From Lingula anatina (taxonomy: Eukaryota; Brachiopoda; Lingulata; Lingulida; Lingulidae): a stretch of 32,684 nt of DNA. Numbering within the stretch: position 1 is the first letter of the stretch; every line of letters starts with the position of its first letter. Below are positions 1-10,800 of the stretch, piece by piece. The notes beneath the pieces are model-generated. The model ran no database searches. It worked only from the letters and a program-made list of their open reading frames with translations, and was not told the DNA's origin. The stretch covers positions 114,602-147,285 of the forward strand of contig NW_019775587.1 in assembly GCF_001039355.2 (NCBI RefSeq). Reading direction: 5' to 3'. The translations under genes and the position numbers were made by a program.

Positions 1-37
<37 letters not shown>
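1..37. repeat. Poly(A) run at the scaffold start
   Basis: The window opens with 37 consecutive A. A matching A run closes the window, and a single N lies inside it, so this probably marks where the assembly stopped at a homopolymer rather than a biological boundary. Confidence 0.9.
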
Positions 38-43
<6 letters not shown>

Positions 44-478
44 AATGGGAATTAAAAACAGATGGATGATATGACACGTACATCATCCAGTACTGATATT
101 GAGGCACGTCGGCAATTTAACTCCTGCGGTGGCGATACCCGTGCCGCCTCACCCACAAGCAGCTACATTGTGGTGCACGCATTTAAAGGTATTATATATG
201 CGTTTTCAAATATCTGCAAGTTATATTTTTACGTCATTATGTCTTTCTCATTTCAGACCTTTAAAACGATAAAAAAAATGTCGATAATTTTTTCTGTAAA
301 AACATCTGGCAGATTCGTTTACAACTGATTTGTCTAATAAGGAACGGTAAAAAACATGGAATCCAGCGAATTTTCACGAGCAGGGAAATTTAATTTGGCT
401 CGAAAATCTCGTAGAGGATTCTTCAAAGCTGAAAGACGATACATGATGATTGCACGTTTTAAATCATTGATCTCCACC
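38..478. other. 3' flank of the FkbM gene, no gene seen
   Basis: AT-rich sequence with no ORF that resembles a protein and no recognisable RNA gene. An 88-codon open frame on the plus strand near the start has low-complexity composition and no family resemblance. The stretch next to position 479 is probably downstream flank of the minus-strand methyltransferase gene. Confidence 0.5.
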
Positions 479-484
479 TTTATT
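479..484 (-). promoter_or_regulatory. Candidate polyadenylation signal AATAAA of the FkbM gene
   Basis: A canonical AATAAA hexamer on the minus strand lies about 35 bases downstream of the methyltransferase stop codon at 519-521. The position fits a short 3' UTR. The assignment rests on the hexamer and spacing alone. Confidence 0.5.
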
Positions 485-518
485 TGTGAGTGGAGTAATA
501 ATTTTTGTCACGTCTACG

Positions 519-1614
519 TCATTTTGACCTCTTGATCTCTTTGACCGTATTCGCGTCACGCCGCACAAACATGATGTCCATAACTATTTCTTTTCCCTTT
601 CCATACAACCCAGTACGATTGAATATTTGTTTTATTTCGTTCATAGTCGCATCATAGTTCGGCAAATATCTATGCACCTCAATGGTCCACACATCCACAG
701 TGATTTTGTCCCACGGAAATTCTCGTAAAATCTCGAGCTCAATGCTTTCCACGTCTAGCGAGAAGTAGTCCACGTGGGTCTGGCCTATTGACAACAAGAG
801 AGATGCGATGGGAAGACAGAGCATTCTGTTTTTCCCAATAACTTTTTTCTTTGTAAGAGGATTAATGGAGCCAGCATCTGAAGTCTTGGAAAATTGAAAG
901 TCCACTTTTGTGGGTCGTGCAGTTATGCAAGTTGGGGATAGATAGGCATTCCTGCAAAATAGATAAATAAATACTATCCAGTTTGTTCGACTAATTTTGT
1001 CTACTGAAATTAAAGGATCTTTGTGCATGTAAAAAACACCTTTCAGACTCAATAAATATCCGTTTTAATGAAGTCCAATCAAAATATTTTATCAGCAAAA
1101 CCTACCTATGTTTTCTAGATAGTTTTTCAAAATTGAGGGGGTCTGGCTCCACCAAAAGCCCAGTCCAATTCCGAGATTTTTCAAAAAACAAAGAGTTACT
1201 GTTCGTCTCTCCATCCCAAGCTCCACATTCCACGTAAAACCCACCCCGGCGTCCACGTAATATAGCATCAACTATCTGTGACTGTCCCCACTGGGAGTAG
1301 TGTATTTTACTTGTGTCGGTCAGGTTTAACTCTCCAAGGCGTCCTGGGGGCGGGGCATAGAGCCACTTCCGCCTCACGTACCCCAAGAGCCCAGGGTCAG
1401 TTAGGTCCAGGTGATTCGCCTCACGTGAACCTATCTCTCGAAAGACTGCAATGTCGTAGCTTGGGTTGTCGTTAGAGGCTAGTTGATGTGAGTGAATTCG
1501 TTCTGTGGACTGCCCTGGCTGTTGTATCATGCGTTTTAAAGCGACGAACAGAAGAATTAACATCAGCCATGTGAAACCTTGGTTTGATAGAACTGTGCAT
1601 CGTCTGAATGACAT
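519..1614 (-). CDS. FkbM-family (Star-like) membrane-anchored methyltransferase, two coding exons
   Basis: Coding exons 1614-1106 and 951-519 are joined by a GT/AG intron, giving 313 residues. Residues about 12-27 form a hydrophobic segment (TWLMLILLFVAL) followed by basic residues, which suggests a type II signal anchor with the enzyme domain in the secretory lumen. The domain then shows the Methyltransf_21 pattern: SQIVDAIL, the SAM-binding-like GGFYVECGAWDGETNSN, LLVEPDP about 20 residues later, RNAYLSP across the splice junction, and VDYFSLDVESIELEIL near the C-terminus. In this family the last motif resembles the end of the Rossmann core. Domains of this kind occur in FkbM enzymes and in Drosophila Star, a membrane trafficking protein, so activity and substrate cannot be assigned. 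The ATG directly follows a possible acceptor (tttcag|ATG), so a 5' UTR intron, or an upstream coding exon not seen here, is possible. Confidence 0.88.
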
Positions 1615-2818
1615 CTGAAAATAAAAGACGCGTTTTTCACTGTTTTGAACGTGAAGTCGCTTTTTCTAATTCATTTTGTTGTTTTAGTGCAAAATAACGA
1701 CTCTAATGACAGATTATTTCGAGCCAACTTTGTGAAAAATGCTGAAAGGACTCATAATTTCTGAAAAAATGACAAGCTTGAAAAAGTCACCGGACCCTCC
1801 TTTGTTTTTGGTTTGCCTCCGAGGTTGGCATGTACATCCTGAGGCAGCAAGAAAAACGTGTATTTCATGAATTCTAATGAACGGGAAATACGACGTGGCA
1901 GATCAAACTGCTCGTTTTGTCAATTATTCAAATGCCCGTCTTCAAAAAATGTTTTGAAATCTGTAAAAGATCTTTACTTTCCACCGCACATTAGGAAATC
2001 AAGATGGGCCTATTTGTCATGATTTTGTGTCAGACCCTTTTCAATTGAAATCAATCCTTAAAAATGGTGAGTGGAATGAAAAGAGTGCGTGTTTCTTAAA
2101 GTATAATTTATCCATGAAAACATATCATAGGAACACTGAAAAAAAAACTACCTTATATGCTAAAGGGTAGATTGTTTTCTGGAGCATATTAAGGCTTCGA
2201 ATACATTATTCTTTCTAAACTGTGAAACAGTTGCTGCGGTCTAGCAATCATGAAAATTATTAATCTCGTTTAAAAAGTTCTAATGAGATTGATATTTCAC
2301 AATAAATACATTGTGAGCAACTCACAGAAATATAATAAATTTCATTTTACCACCCAAAACAGCGGTTATTGCAGTTATTCTGGAATCTGTGCTTGTCATC
2401 AGACCACATAGATGGCTATATCTCCGTAATAATCTCTTAAAAGATTTTTACAAAAAAATAAAGAAACAAACTTTTTACCAAAAAAATGTACTTACTTTAA
2501 ACGTCGGAATGGATTCATTAACTGTTGGAAAGTATGGGAAATCGTCGAATCCAGGAAAATCGTTTTTTGGCCAAAACGAACAATTGTTATCCCCTTAATA
2601 CTAGTATAACTTACATCAAATTGATGTTTATCTTCTTTTCTTGGAAAGAACTTTCAGCATTGAAAAATCAAAACCCGTCCACGTCATTTCCAAACCTGGC
2701 CATCATGTGCAGAGAAACATTTGATAAAGCAACGGTGGCACTGCTACGTGGACAGCCCCTAGAGCGTTTCATGCGACATGTGAAAACTCGAACTATTGTC
2801 GGCTCACGCAGTAAAACT

Positions 2819-2820
<2 letters not shown>

Positions 2821-2854
<34 letters not shown>
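2821..2854. repeat. (AG)n microsatellite
   Basis: About 16 AG units ending in a GCGAGAA interruption. It creates false open frames on both strands (RERERE and SLSLSL). Confidence 0.95.
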
Positions 2855-2858
<4 letters not shown>

Positions 2859-3529
2859 ATTGGGTTTTGTACATGAGAGAGCTATAAATGTGAAAAAGAA
2901 CAGCTTGGTCTTTCGCAGTAAAAAAGTTTTGGAGGGGACAAATGGGCACAAAGGAAAAAAATATTTGTTTGGATAATAGAAAGTACATTTCCATCAGAAG
3001 GTAATATGGCTTCAACACACTCCAAAAAAAAAGTATAAAAGTTTACTTAGACCTGTTGTACCTGAAGAACGCGACCGAGAGTCTCAATAACAGTCGTAGT
3101 TAACGCCTAACTCAGTTGCCCCCCCCTGACGCAGGGCGAGACGAATGTCCATTAGCGCCAATCACGCGTGTTTGAAAATATATTTTAAATTGCCAATTTA
3201 AGAGGGGATTAATAGGACGTTCTACCCCCTCTTGGCTCGAGCATGGGAAATTTGATCTAGATTAATCACTTCAAACAAGTCAGCATACCTGTTCAATACG
3301 TGACTCTTTTACAGTTATAGAGTTGCTGGAAAGAATGGAAGCGGGGTTTTTAATCTTATGTAGGGGGATTCAAAATATAGAGGTTTAATCGCGTTCATCT
3401 TTGACATTGATCGGTCTTGCAAGATCTTTACTTGGAAGTATTATAAATTTAAATGGCATAGCCTAGCTAGTTGACTGTATAACATAACCTTAAACAAACC
3501 GTAGACTGCCAAAGTGTTATATCACTCCT

Positions 3530-3539
3530 GAGAGAGAGA

Positions 3540-3577
<38 letters not shown>

Positions 3578-3596
3578 AGAAGAAGAAGAAGAAGAG
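3530..3596. repeat. Compound (GA)n / (GAA)n microsatellite
   Basis: An AG tract with one GATAGA interruption passes into five GAA units. Purine-only on the plus strand over roughly 60 bases. Confidence 0.95.
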
Positions 3597-6262
3597 ATTA
3601 GTCGTCGTCATCATCAGTTCCAAAGCTCAAACTTCACGTGTTTTTATCTAAGAAATAATTCTTCTATTTTTTGAAATACGGTTTTCACTTTCTATCTAAG
3701 CGGACCAGCTGTACACCCAACCCTTTCTTTTTTCTTGTTTTCGCACTTCTTTTCCAAAAATACTAATACCACCAATCAACATAAAAGCGAGGTAAACATG
3801 TATCATCACAGACACGTGAAAGTTCATGATCTTTTCCTTTAGACGGCTTCACGCATGACTCACGCCAAACCAATCGACTCAGGTAATGCAATTAACGTGG
3901 CGACGGCATAAATATGCATTAATCACAGCCAAACGGTGGTAGAGTTACACCATTGTATAAAACTGAATATCAGTCCATGTGGTTTTATTATATTATATTA
4001 ATTATATTAATATCATCTGTTTTATTTTTTCAAACATGTATATAGACACGTTAATGCGGTATGAATTTGAACGCAATATATTTGATCTATGGATGAAATA
4101 TGAGTCATATAAAATTTACCCTCCGAGAAAACTACACTTTATTACCATATTATGTATTTGCAATTAAGCGTATGCGTATCCACCTTAGTTTAAGATTCCT
4201 GTAAATTAAAGTTTGGATAACGTTGCATTGTCAGCATGGTTTTGCTGTTTCAAGCGGCTGAGGTTTGTGTCCAGTTTTCAACGGAACTCCTGTTAAAGGC
4301 TGGACTAAAAGGTTCAGCTTTATTGGATGCAATAACACAGAAGCCTTAATTCAAATTTTCCAAAAATGTATTTTCTGACTTGTGACGTTAGGAGCCACTT
4401 CAAACTATAAAATGATGTGAGCAATAAAATATATTAGCTTTGGGGTTATATGGTGAATACGCTCTTTTTATGTCTACCACTGCTGTGTACAGTACCTCGG
4501 CGTGTAAATGGCACAAACTTATGTCTATGGTGACGTGCGGTTCTGTTCACATCTCCGTGATATTTGGTTTAACAGTATCGGCCTGTGCAGATATTTCTAT
4601 GTTGATTGATTTAGATTATAAAAAGAACAACGAAAATTGCTTGTTTGCGTAACCTTTCCGTGCATTAAGTGCAGAATGTTTTTGTCAAACCTGGAGTCGT
4701 GATGCATGCAGGTTTTCTTTTTACATGTGTCAAGTAAAACGCCAACTAAAACGTTAATAATATAAAAGTTACATGCTCATGCTAAGTATGCCTGCTCAAT
4801 GCAGATGCGATGTTCTGCATATTAAAAATTAATTAATAGTTCACTACAGCGCCCCATAGTGTGTTTGTATTAAAACTTTACTCAGGTATTTCGGTTCTGT
4901 ACGCCATTACTTCGGTACATCACTCAAGTGATTCGGTTCAATACCCATAGTATCGAGGTGCAAGATATATTTTCCAATAGCGCAAATATAATAGTAGAAC
5001 CAGGGTGCAATACTCGTATTCTCAGGGTGCATAATAGGTGCACTCTGTTTGTCCTGTTGCTTTGTAAATAAAGTTGATGTATGCTTCAAGCTGTGCTTGA
5101 TGCTTCCAAAAGGTTCTACCTGGCTTCTGGCAGGATTATGGCAGTTGAGAGGAGGCAGTTATCAATAAGCCACTGCACAGCTACTCCCACAGTGAGACTG
5201 ATTTATATTGTAGACGCCAGTTAATGCACAGAAGCTGTATCTCGAGTCAGAACGTAAAGGATGCAGGCGACGTATATTTTACTGGCGTTGTCTTGTGTTC
5301 AGATTTCTCTTGCAAGGTACCATGAATCGGATCTGATTCTGTGGCTTAGTGTACGGTAGAGGATATTTGAGTGAGCTACCTACGAGACTTTGTATTCCAC
5401 TACGAATTTGGTGCCAGCAGCGCCGTGGGTTTTTGAAGGTGCGTGTTACTTTTGGCCTGTAATCGTTGCCGGACTTACCAGGCAAGGTAACGGTTTAATT
5501 TATGTTGAATACATTAAATATATGCACGCATATACAGAAGTCCAGGCTTTTATGTAAGATCTCAATAACTGTGCCGTCAAGTATTGTTACGGCAGCGATC
5601 TTTTCAATTTATTTTATTATTTATTTTTTTCGTGACTGAGGGTTGTGAAGCATTTGCCACGATAGGTCTTTGAATTGGCGTTCTTATCTATACAACACGT
5701 TAACAATGCAAAAGGCACACGACGTTATTCGACGGCGTGGTGACGTAACGTCGCTATTATGTCGTCATCATGCAGTAGATATTATTGTGTATTCATCTTG
5801 ATTAGGGCATTTGGTGTCGGTTTGTAGAAGCGACACGAGGTATACAGAGCTTGTGGCTTCAGCATTATACCACATAAACATGGATTAAAGCATATATAAG
5901 TGCTCGTACATGTACCATAGATCACACTTGAAAACGGGCTATATTCTGTACATGTATGTACTTAGTTGAATTAAACACATAAGAAATGATAATGTATGTT
6001 AGTCGAGATCAGTAAGTGACAAATATGGTAAGAGTTACCAGAAATGCATTAGCACTTGCTCACGGCTTGCATATAAACACATGACTCAGAAGAGAAAAAG
6101 CAGTTGCTGGCTAGCCAACAGCGCTGGATGTAGTTTCAAAGCATTCGCGTTTGGCTGATTAACGACACCCTTTATAGTATAAATCCAACCACTCGTGAGC
6201 CAGTAAACGAAAGAAAAAAATACAACATAAAAGCACTCTTCATATCGTTGCCTCGTTTCCAG

Positions 6263-6354
6263 GAACTGCCAAAGCCTTTGATGGCACTGAACAGGACTTC
6301 AATATTGATAAATGGACTATTTTCAAAGCAGAAAATGGCCTGTCTATTGATTAA
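6263..6354 (+). other. Candidate orphan terminal exon (about 30 codons)
   Basis: A good acceptor (pyrimidine-rich, ending gtttccag at 6262) is followed by an open frame with protein-like composition: TAKAFDGTEQDF, then NIDKWTIFKAENGLSID, then TAA at 6352-6354. Entry phase would be 2. I do not recognise a family and can see no partner exon upstream on this strand. It could be the last exon of a gene with distant exons, a decayed gene fragment, or chance. Confidence 0.25.
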
Positions 6355-6768
6355 TCTTGTGGGTTTATACTATACGTAGCGATGTATATAAAGATGTAGG
6401 TCATGGGTTTTCAGTTCATAAATATTGTCTATTTGATCAATATACGGTTGAATATACAATATATACCATTATCATATGCTAACTAAGGCGACGTGTTAAA
6501 CATGTACAGCAGGCAGAAAAAAATAGGCTAGCACGCCGTGCTGTAGAACATAGACGTTTACGCCAAATACGCCATGTAATCCTGGTAAGTAAAATGCTAC
6601 ATCACCATAAGGGGCTTATATACATGGAACGGCGTTCACTGGCAGATGTAGGGGTTTCCTTAGGGGTAATATTTTTTGCCGAGCCGAGGAAATGTAATAC
6701 CGTTGTGTGTAAGACGCAGTGGTGGTTGATTTATTTGGTTTTGTGTCATTTTTTCCATAAATTTTATC

Positions 6769-6847
6769 GGGGGGGGGGGGGGGGGTACCTCCGAAGTAAA
6801 GGAGGGGAGTAGATGCGTGACCCACTAAACCCCCTCCTGGATCTGCC
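6769..6847. mobile_element. G17 run with an adjoining transposon-end-like stretch
   Basis: Seventeen G are followed by GC-rich sequence containing gcgtgacccact and ending cctggatctgcc. Similar blocks (T or G homopolymer, gcgac, then cctggatccg) occur near 15752-15835 and 28747-28806. The ending also resembles the ctggatccgcccctg end of the MITE at 31588-31743. This suggests a dispersed DNA-transposon end, but no second terminus or target duplication is visible here. Confidence 0.3.
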
Positions 6848-7809
6848 AAAGAGGTTCTCAGATAGTGCTATAGTGGGTTCGCCATAGGTGGCCAGATAGC
6901 ATCCAGTAAAAAGAGGAGAAAAAGAAACAAACAGAGCCGTTGGCAGATTAATTATATCGACTTTCTTTTCCTTCGTGAACTTAGAATTCCAAGATGATGA
7001 AATACTTTATTGAACTTCCAGTACTGCACGTTGCAGGGTAACATTACGGTGTTGAACGACAGAATAACAGCAAATGCAAGCCTAGAGCAAAGTAGTTAAC
7101 ATGTGGGCAGTGTTGTACCATCAGTCCAGTATTTGAGTGCACTGTAGGCGCGGTGGAGGGTGGATGACAATAATATAGCATTATATTTGTATTGGAACGC
7201 ATTTGCCTTGGCATACAATCAATTGATTTTCGGAGATGTGTTTTATCAATGGCGTGTTAAGAGTCTTACCCTGACATTATTCACATCTCGTCCTTTATTT
7301 AAACGAATAAAATATGCGTTTTATGCTTAATTGTATTGTCGTACTATTATATATCCTCGCCATATTGGGCCCTACATTAATTGCAGAAATTGCAAGTTTA
7401 TAGAAAATTTCAATTTGCTTTCCATTTCATACTGAATTTGGGTAATCGTTCTCAAAAGAATTAACATCTTATTGAGTAACATATATGTTCAGGCAAACAA
7501 TAGAAGAGAGTTTATATTATTTTTCGTCTATATAAGTAGTAATCTTAATATTTATTTTTCTTAAATTAAATATACATTAAACATTAATAATTATTATAGA
7601 CGCAGATTTGTATATCACGTATACAGTATGAATGGTACTTTCACTTTCACTTACGGTGTTGGTGATAAGGATAAGTTAGGGCAAACACTTGTTGTTAAAA
7701 TGATATAGTATGTTTACTTTTCTATTTCTTTTAGGCTGTAGTGAAGGAGAGGGCGGAAACCCCAAGAAAGTCCATATGTACAACTACGCAAGAAGGAGCA
7801 TCTGCAACT

Positions 7810-10800
7810 ATGGCGGAAAGAAAACCTAAGTTCAGCAAATTCGGACAATTCGAGCCACCTACCACTCGAATTAAAAATATCATACTCCAATATTGCGGCG
7901 ACTCTTCCACGATAGGAATGGCTGAGATAGTGAAAGAACTTATCCAAAATGCAGACGACGCCAGAGCGACACAGGTTCATCTTATCTTGGACAAACGATA
8001 CCTACCGGCAGATAAAGTATGGGATGAGTGGCGCGGAATGCAAGGCCCCGCTTTCTGTGCCTATAACAATGCCGTTTTCACAGCGGAAGACATACAGGCC
8101 ATTCAGAAACTCGGCGTTGGCAGCAAAAGTTCCGATCCAGATAAAACTGGTCAGTTTGGTATAGGATTTAACGTCATGTATCAGCTCACAGATTGCCCAA
8201 GCCTGCTTTCCGACGGCAAAGACCTTTGCCTTTTTGATCCCCACTCTAAATACGTACCAGGTGCGACGGTCACGTGCCCTGGTGGCCATATCAACCTTTG
8301 TGAGGATCAAGAGTTCCGAAAAACCTGGAAGGACGTGATGATCGGATACTTGCCTGGTTTTGTGCAACAAGAGGGAGGGACAGTTTTCAGGTTCCCTCTC
8401 AGACACCAATACATGGTGTCGGACATTTCACAGATATTCTACAATGAAGACAGTATAAAGGACTTAGAGTATGAATTGCGGAATTTAGAGTTCAAGTCTT
8501 TTGTGCACAATTGCCTTCTTTTCACAAAGACCATATCTCGTGTTGGCGCGTCCGTGATTGATACAGACGGCAAACTGAACACGTTATTTGAAATCAAAAG
8601 GAAAATCAACCCAGGGATGTTAAAAGACTTAAAAGAAGCCTACAAAAAGACCTCGGAGAGCATGCGGCTTGTGCTAGAGGGTAAACTCTCCCTCAGTGAG
8701 GTTCCGAAAAGGTGCGTCACATACAAACTGACCACCATTGACGATAACTTCTCTACGGACTGGATGGTCAATCAGAGTTTCGGCTTCCATGGGGAGCTGG
8801 AGCCAGAAGACAGGTCATTCCTAGAGGAATTTTTATGCCAAGATGTCTCAGGAAAGAAATTTAGTCCCATTGCAGGTGTAGCGGCAAAACTCAGCGGGCC
8901 TGTGCAAGGAGCAGCGTTCTGCTTCCTCCAGCTACCTATCAAAACTGGGTTAAGCGTCCACATTAATGGACATTTCGCCATACACTCATCTCGGCGAGGT
9001 CTGTGGACAAATACGGCTTTTGGGTCGTGGAACCGTATCCTGCAGCGTTATGTGATAGTCCCTTCTTATTGCTCATTGCTCAAGACGGCAACAAAGGCAA
9101 CAAAGTTAGGTAATGTTGCCTTGTGGTATAATCGTCTCCTCCCCGATTGCAGCACAGCCACTGATGCCTTCTTCCAGGAGATATGTAAAAGGGTATACCT
9201 ATTTATTCGGGACTATGACTTAAAGGTCATACCCATAACACGCTCTATGACTGTATCCGCTCTAGTCGCCCATAAACTTGAGTTCCACTCCATTGCTGAA
9301 ACGCTCTTTTTGGCGGGCTTACGGAATGTTGACGTGGAAAAGATGCTTCTGGTTTTGGGGCACAATGTGTGCTCACACCCAGAGGTGTCGCTTCGACTGA
9401 TCTTTGCTAAGACTCCGGACCTTCAGTTCCTGTCTCCCAGAGCAACAATGGAGTGTCTACGAAAGTCTGCAGAACCCATGGGCCTTCCAAAGCTAGTCAA
9501 CCAGACACCGTTCCTCTCTCCCGAAAACGTGAAAAAACTTCTAGAATATTGCCTGATACAGAACAGTGAAGCGGAGAAAAATTATCAGGCGTTACATGGT
9601 GTCCCACTATGTTTTACTGCTGACGGACATCTCCGGATTTTTGACACAGAACACCCGGTGTTTGTTACACTGGAATACAGGGGACTTCTGCCCCATCGTC
9701 CCGACCTTTTCCTTCACCCTGAAGTAGCACACTTGTTCAGCGTTAGAAGTGATACCAAAGCATACCTTCCAGTGCGTCAGTTGTGCCTTGAAGATGTCTC
9801 AAAGTTTGTTGAAGAAGACGCGAAATACATACACGAACCGACATGGGTTGAATTAATGTGGCGATTTATGAAGAATCACATTGGTAAGAACACCACCCGC
9901 CTAGAGCTGCGCCCAGTGGAGCACCTGCCTCTCTTGCCGACCTCTAGTGGTAGATTCTACACCATGGCCGAAGGGAAGCATGTTTTCAGCCTTGCTAGGA
10001 CCGGGAAGGAAATGGCTGCCGTCTTAAATAAGCTGGGTTTACCGTCTCTGGATCCCAAACAGGTGTTAAGTGATGACGTCACAGATCATGACGTAGAGAC
10101 GATAGCCAAACCGTGCGTCCTGGATGCATCCGAGCTGAGTGACCTTCTCGAAGTTTTGGCTGTTAGTTGGAGCCGGAACCAACCTTCTGTTCAGTTTACA
10201 GAAGAGGAGGCAGAGACCATGCTCCATTTTGTGAATACGGGTTTGCGGATTATAAGGACCAGCTCAGTCTTTAAAGACCCCATAAGGCGCCTTCCCATAT
10301 TTGAAACCATCGGGGGTTACTATAGCTCAGTGGATGGGGAAGCTGTGATATTGGATGAATCAATTCCTCTGCGTGGAGTCACAAACTCCATGATGCGTAG
10401 TAACTGTGTGTTGCTGCGAGAAAGAAAATCGTACTTGGAGTTGTACAGAGTACTGGGACTGAGAAAGAAGAGCACAGTCCTCGTTTACGTCGACCACATA
10501 TTCCCGCATTTTCCAGAATTACCGCCAGAGATTCGCGACGCGCACCTGCTCTGCATAAGAGACACTGTCCTCCCTATGCTCTCTACCAGCCCCATGGAAT
10601 TATCACAAATGTCTCAGCGCATGTTTTCCATGGAGTTAAAGAAACTGCCCTTTATTCCGTTTGAAGACCAGTTGCTGCCAGCGAGTTGTTTTTACCCCCC
10701 AGAGCTAGTGCTGCTGGACCTCCTCGACCGCCATCATCCTCTACCGGAGCAGTACCTGGATGAAAAATGGAGAGAGATGCTAGAGGTTGCCGGACTCAAG

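Larger units (their letters stand above)
1615..7734. other. Intergenic region of about 6 kb without a convincing gene
   Basis: Mostly AT-rich, with open frames shorter than about 120 codons, several of them only GA-repeat translations. A patch around 2670-2815 is less AT-rich and open on both strands but matches nothing I recognise. The region contains GA microsatellites, a G17 run, one candidate orphan exon (6263-6354), and near its right end the presumed 5' UTR intron of the sacsin-like gene, whose acceptor is at 7733-7734. Promoters of the flanking divergent genes should lie here but cannot be placed. Confidence 0.6.

Noticed and set aside
62-328. Plus-strand ORF of 88 codons at the scaffold start
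   Set aside because: Composition becomes AT-driven (IICKLYFYVIMSFSF) with no recognisable domain, and it lies downstream of the methyltransferase gene.
2668-3018. Minus-strand ORF of 116 codons with an SLSLSL tract, and the overlapping plus-strand RERERE ORF
   Set aside because: Both depend on the GA microsatellite staying open in every frame; the flanks resemble no protein family and no start or splice context supports them.
3530-3596. CRISPR-like repetition
   Set aside because: A simple-sequence microsatellite in a eukaryotic scaffold, with no spacers.
5279-5485. Minus-strand ORF and a tRNA-primer-like tggtgccagcagcgcc at about 5410 suggesting an LTR retrotransposon
   Set aside because: No paired long terminal repeat, no gag or pol coding and no polypurine tract are visible; the motif alone is too weak.
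8002-8409. Antisense ORF of 135 codons across the sacsin-like exon, with several similar antisense frames to 12934
   Set aside because: Shadow frames of a long coding exon; the sense frame matches the sacsin ATPase motifs.
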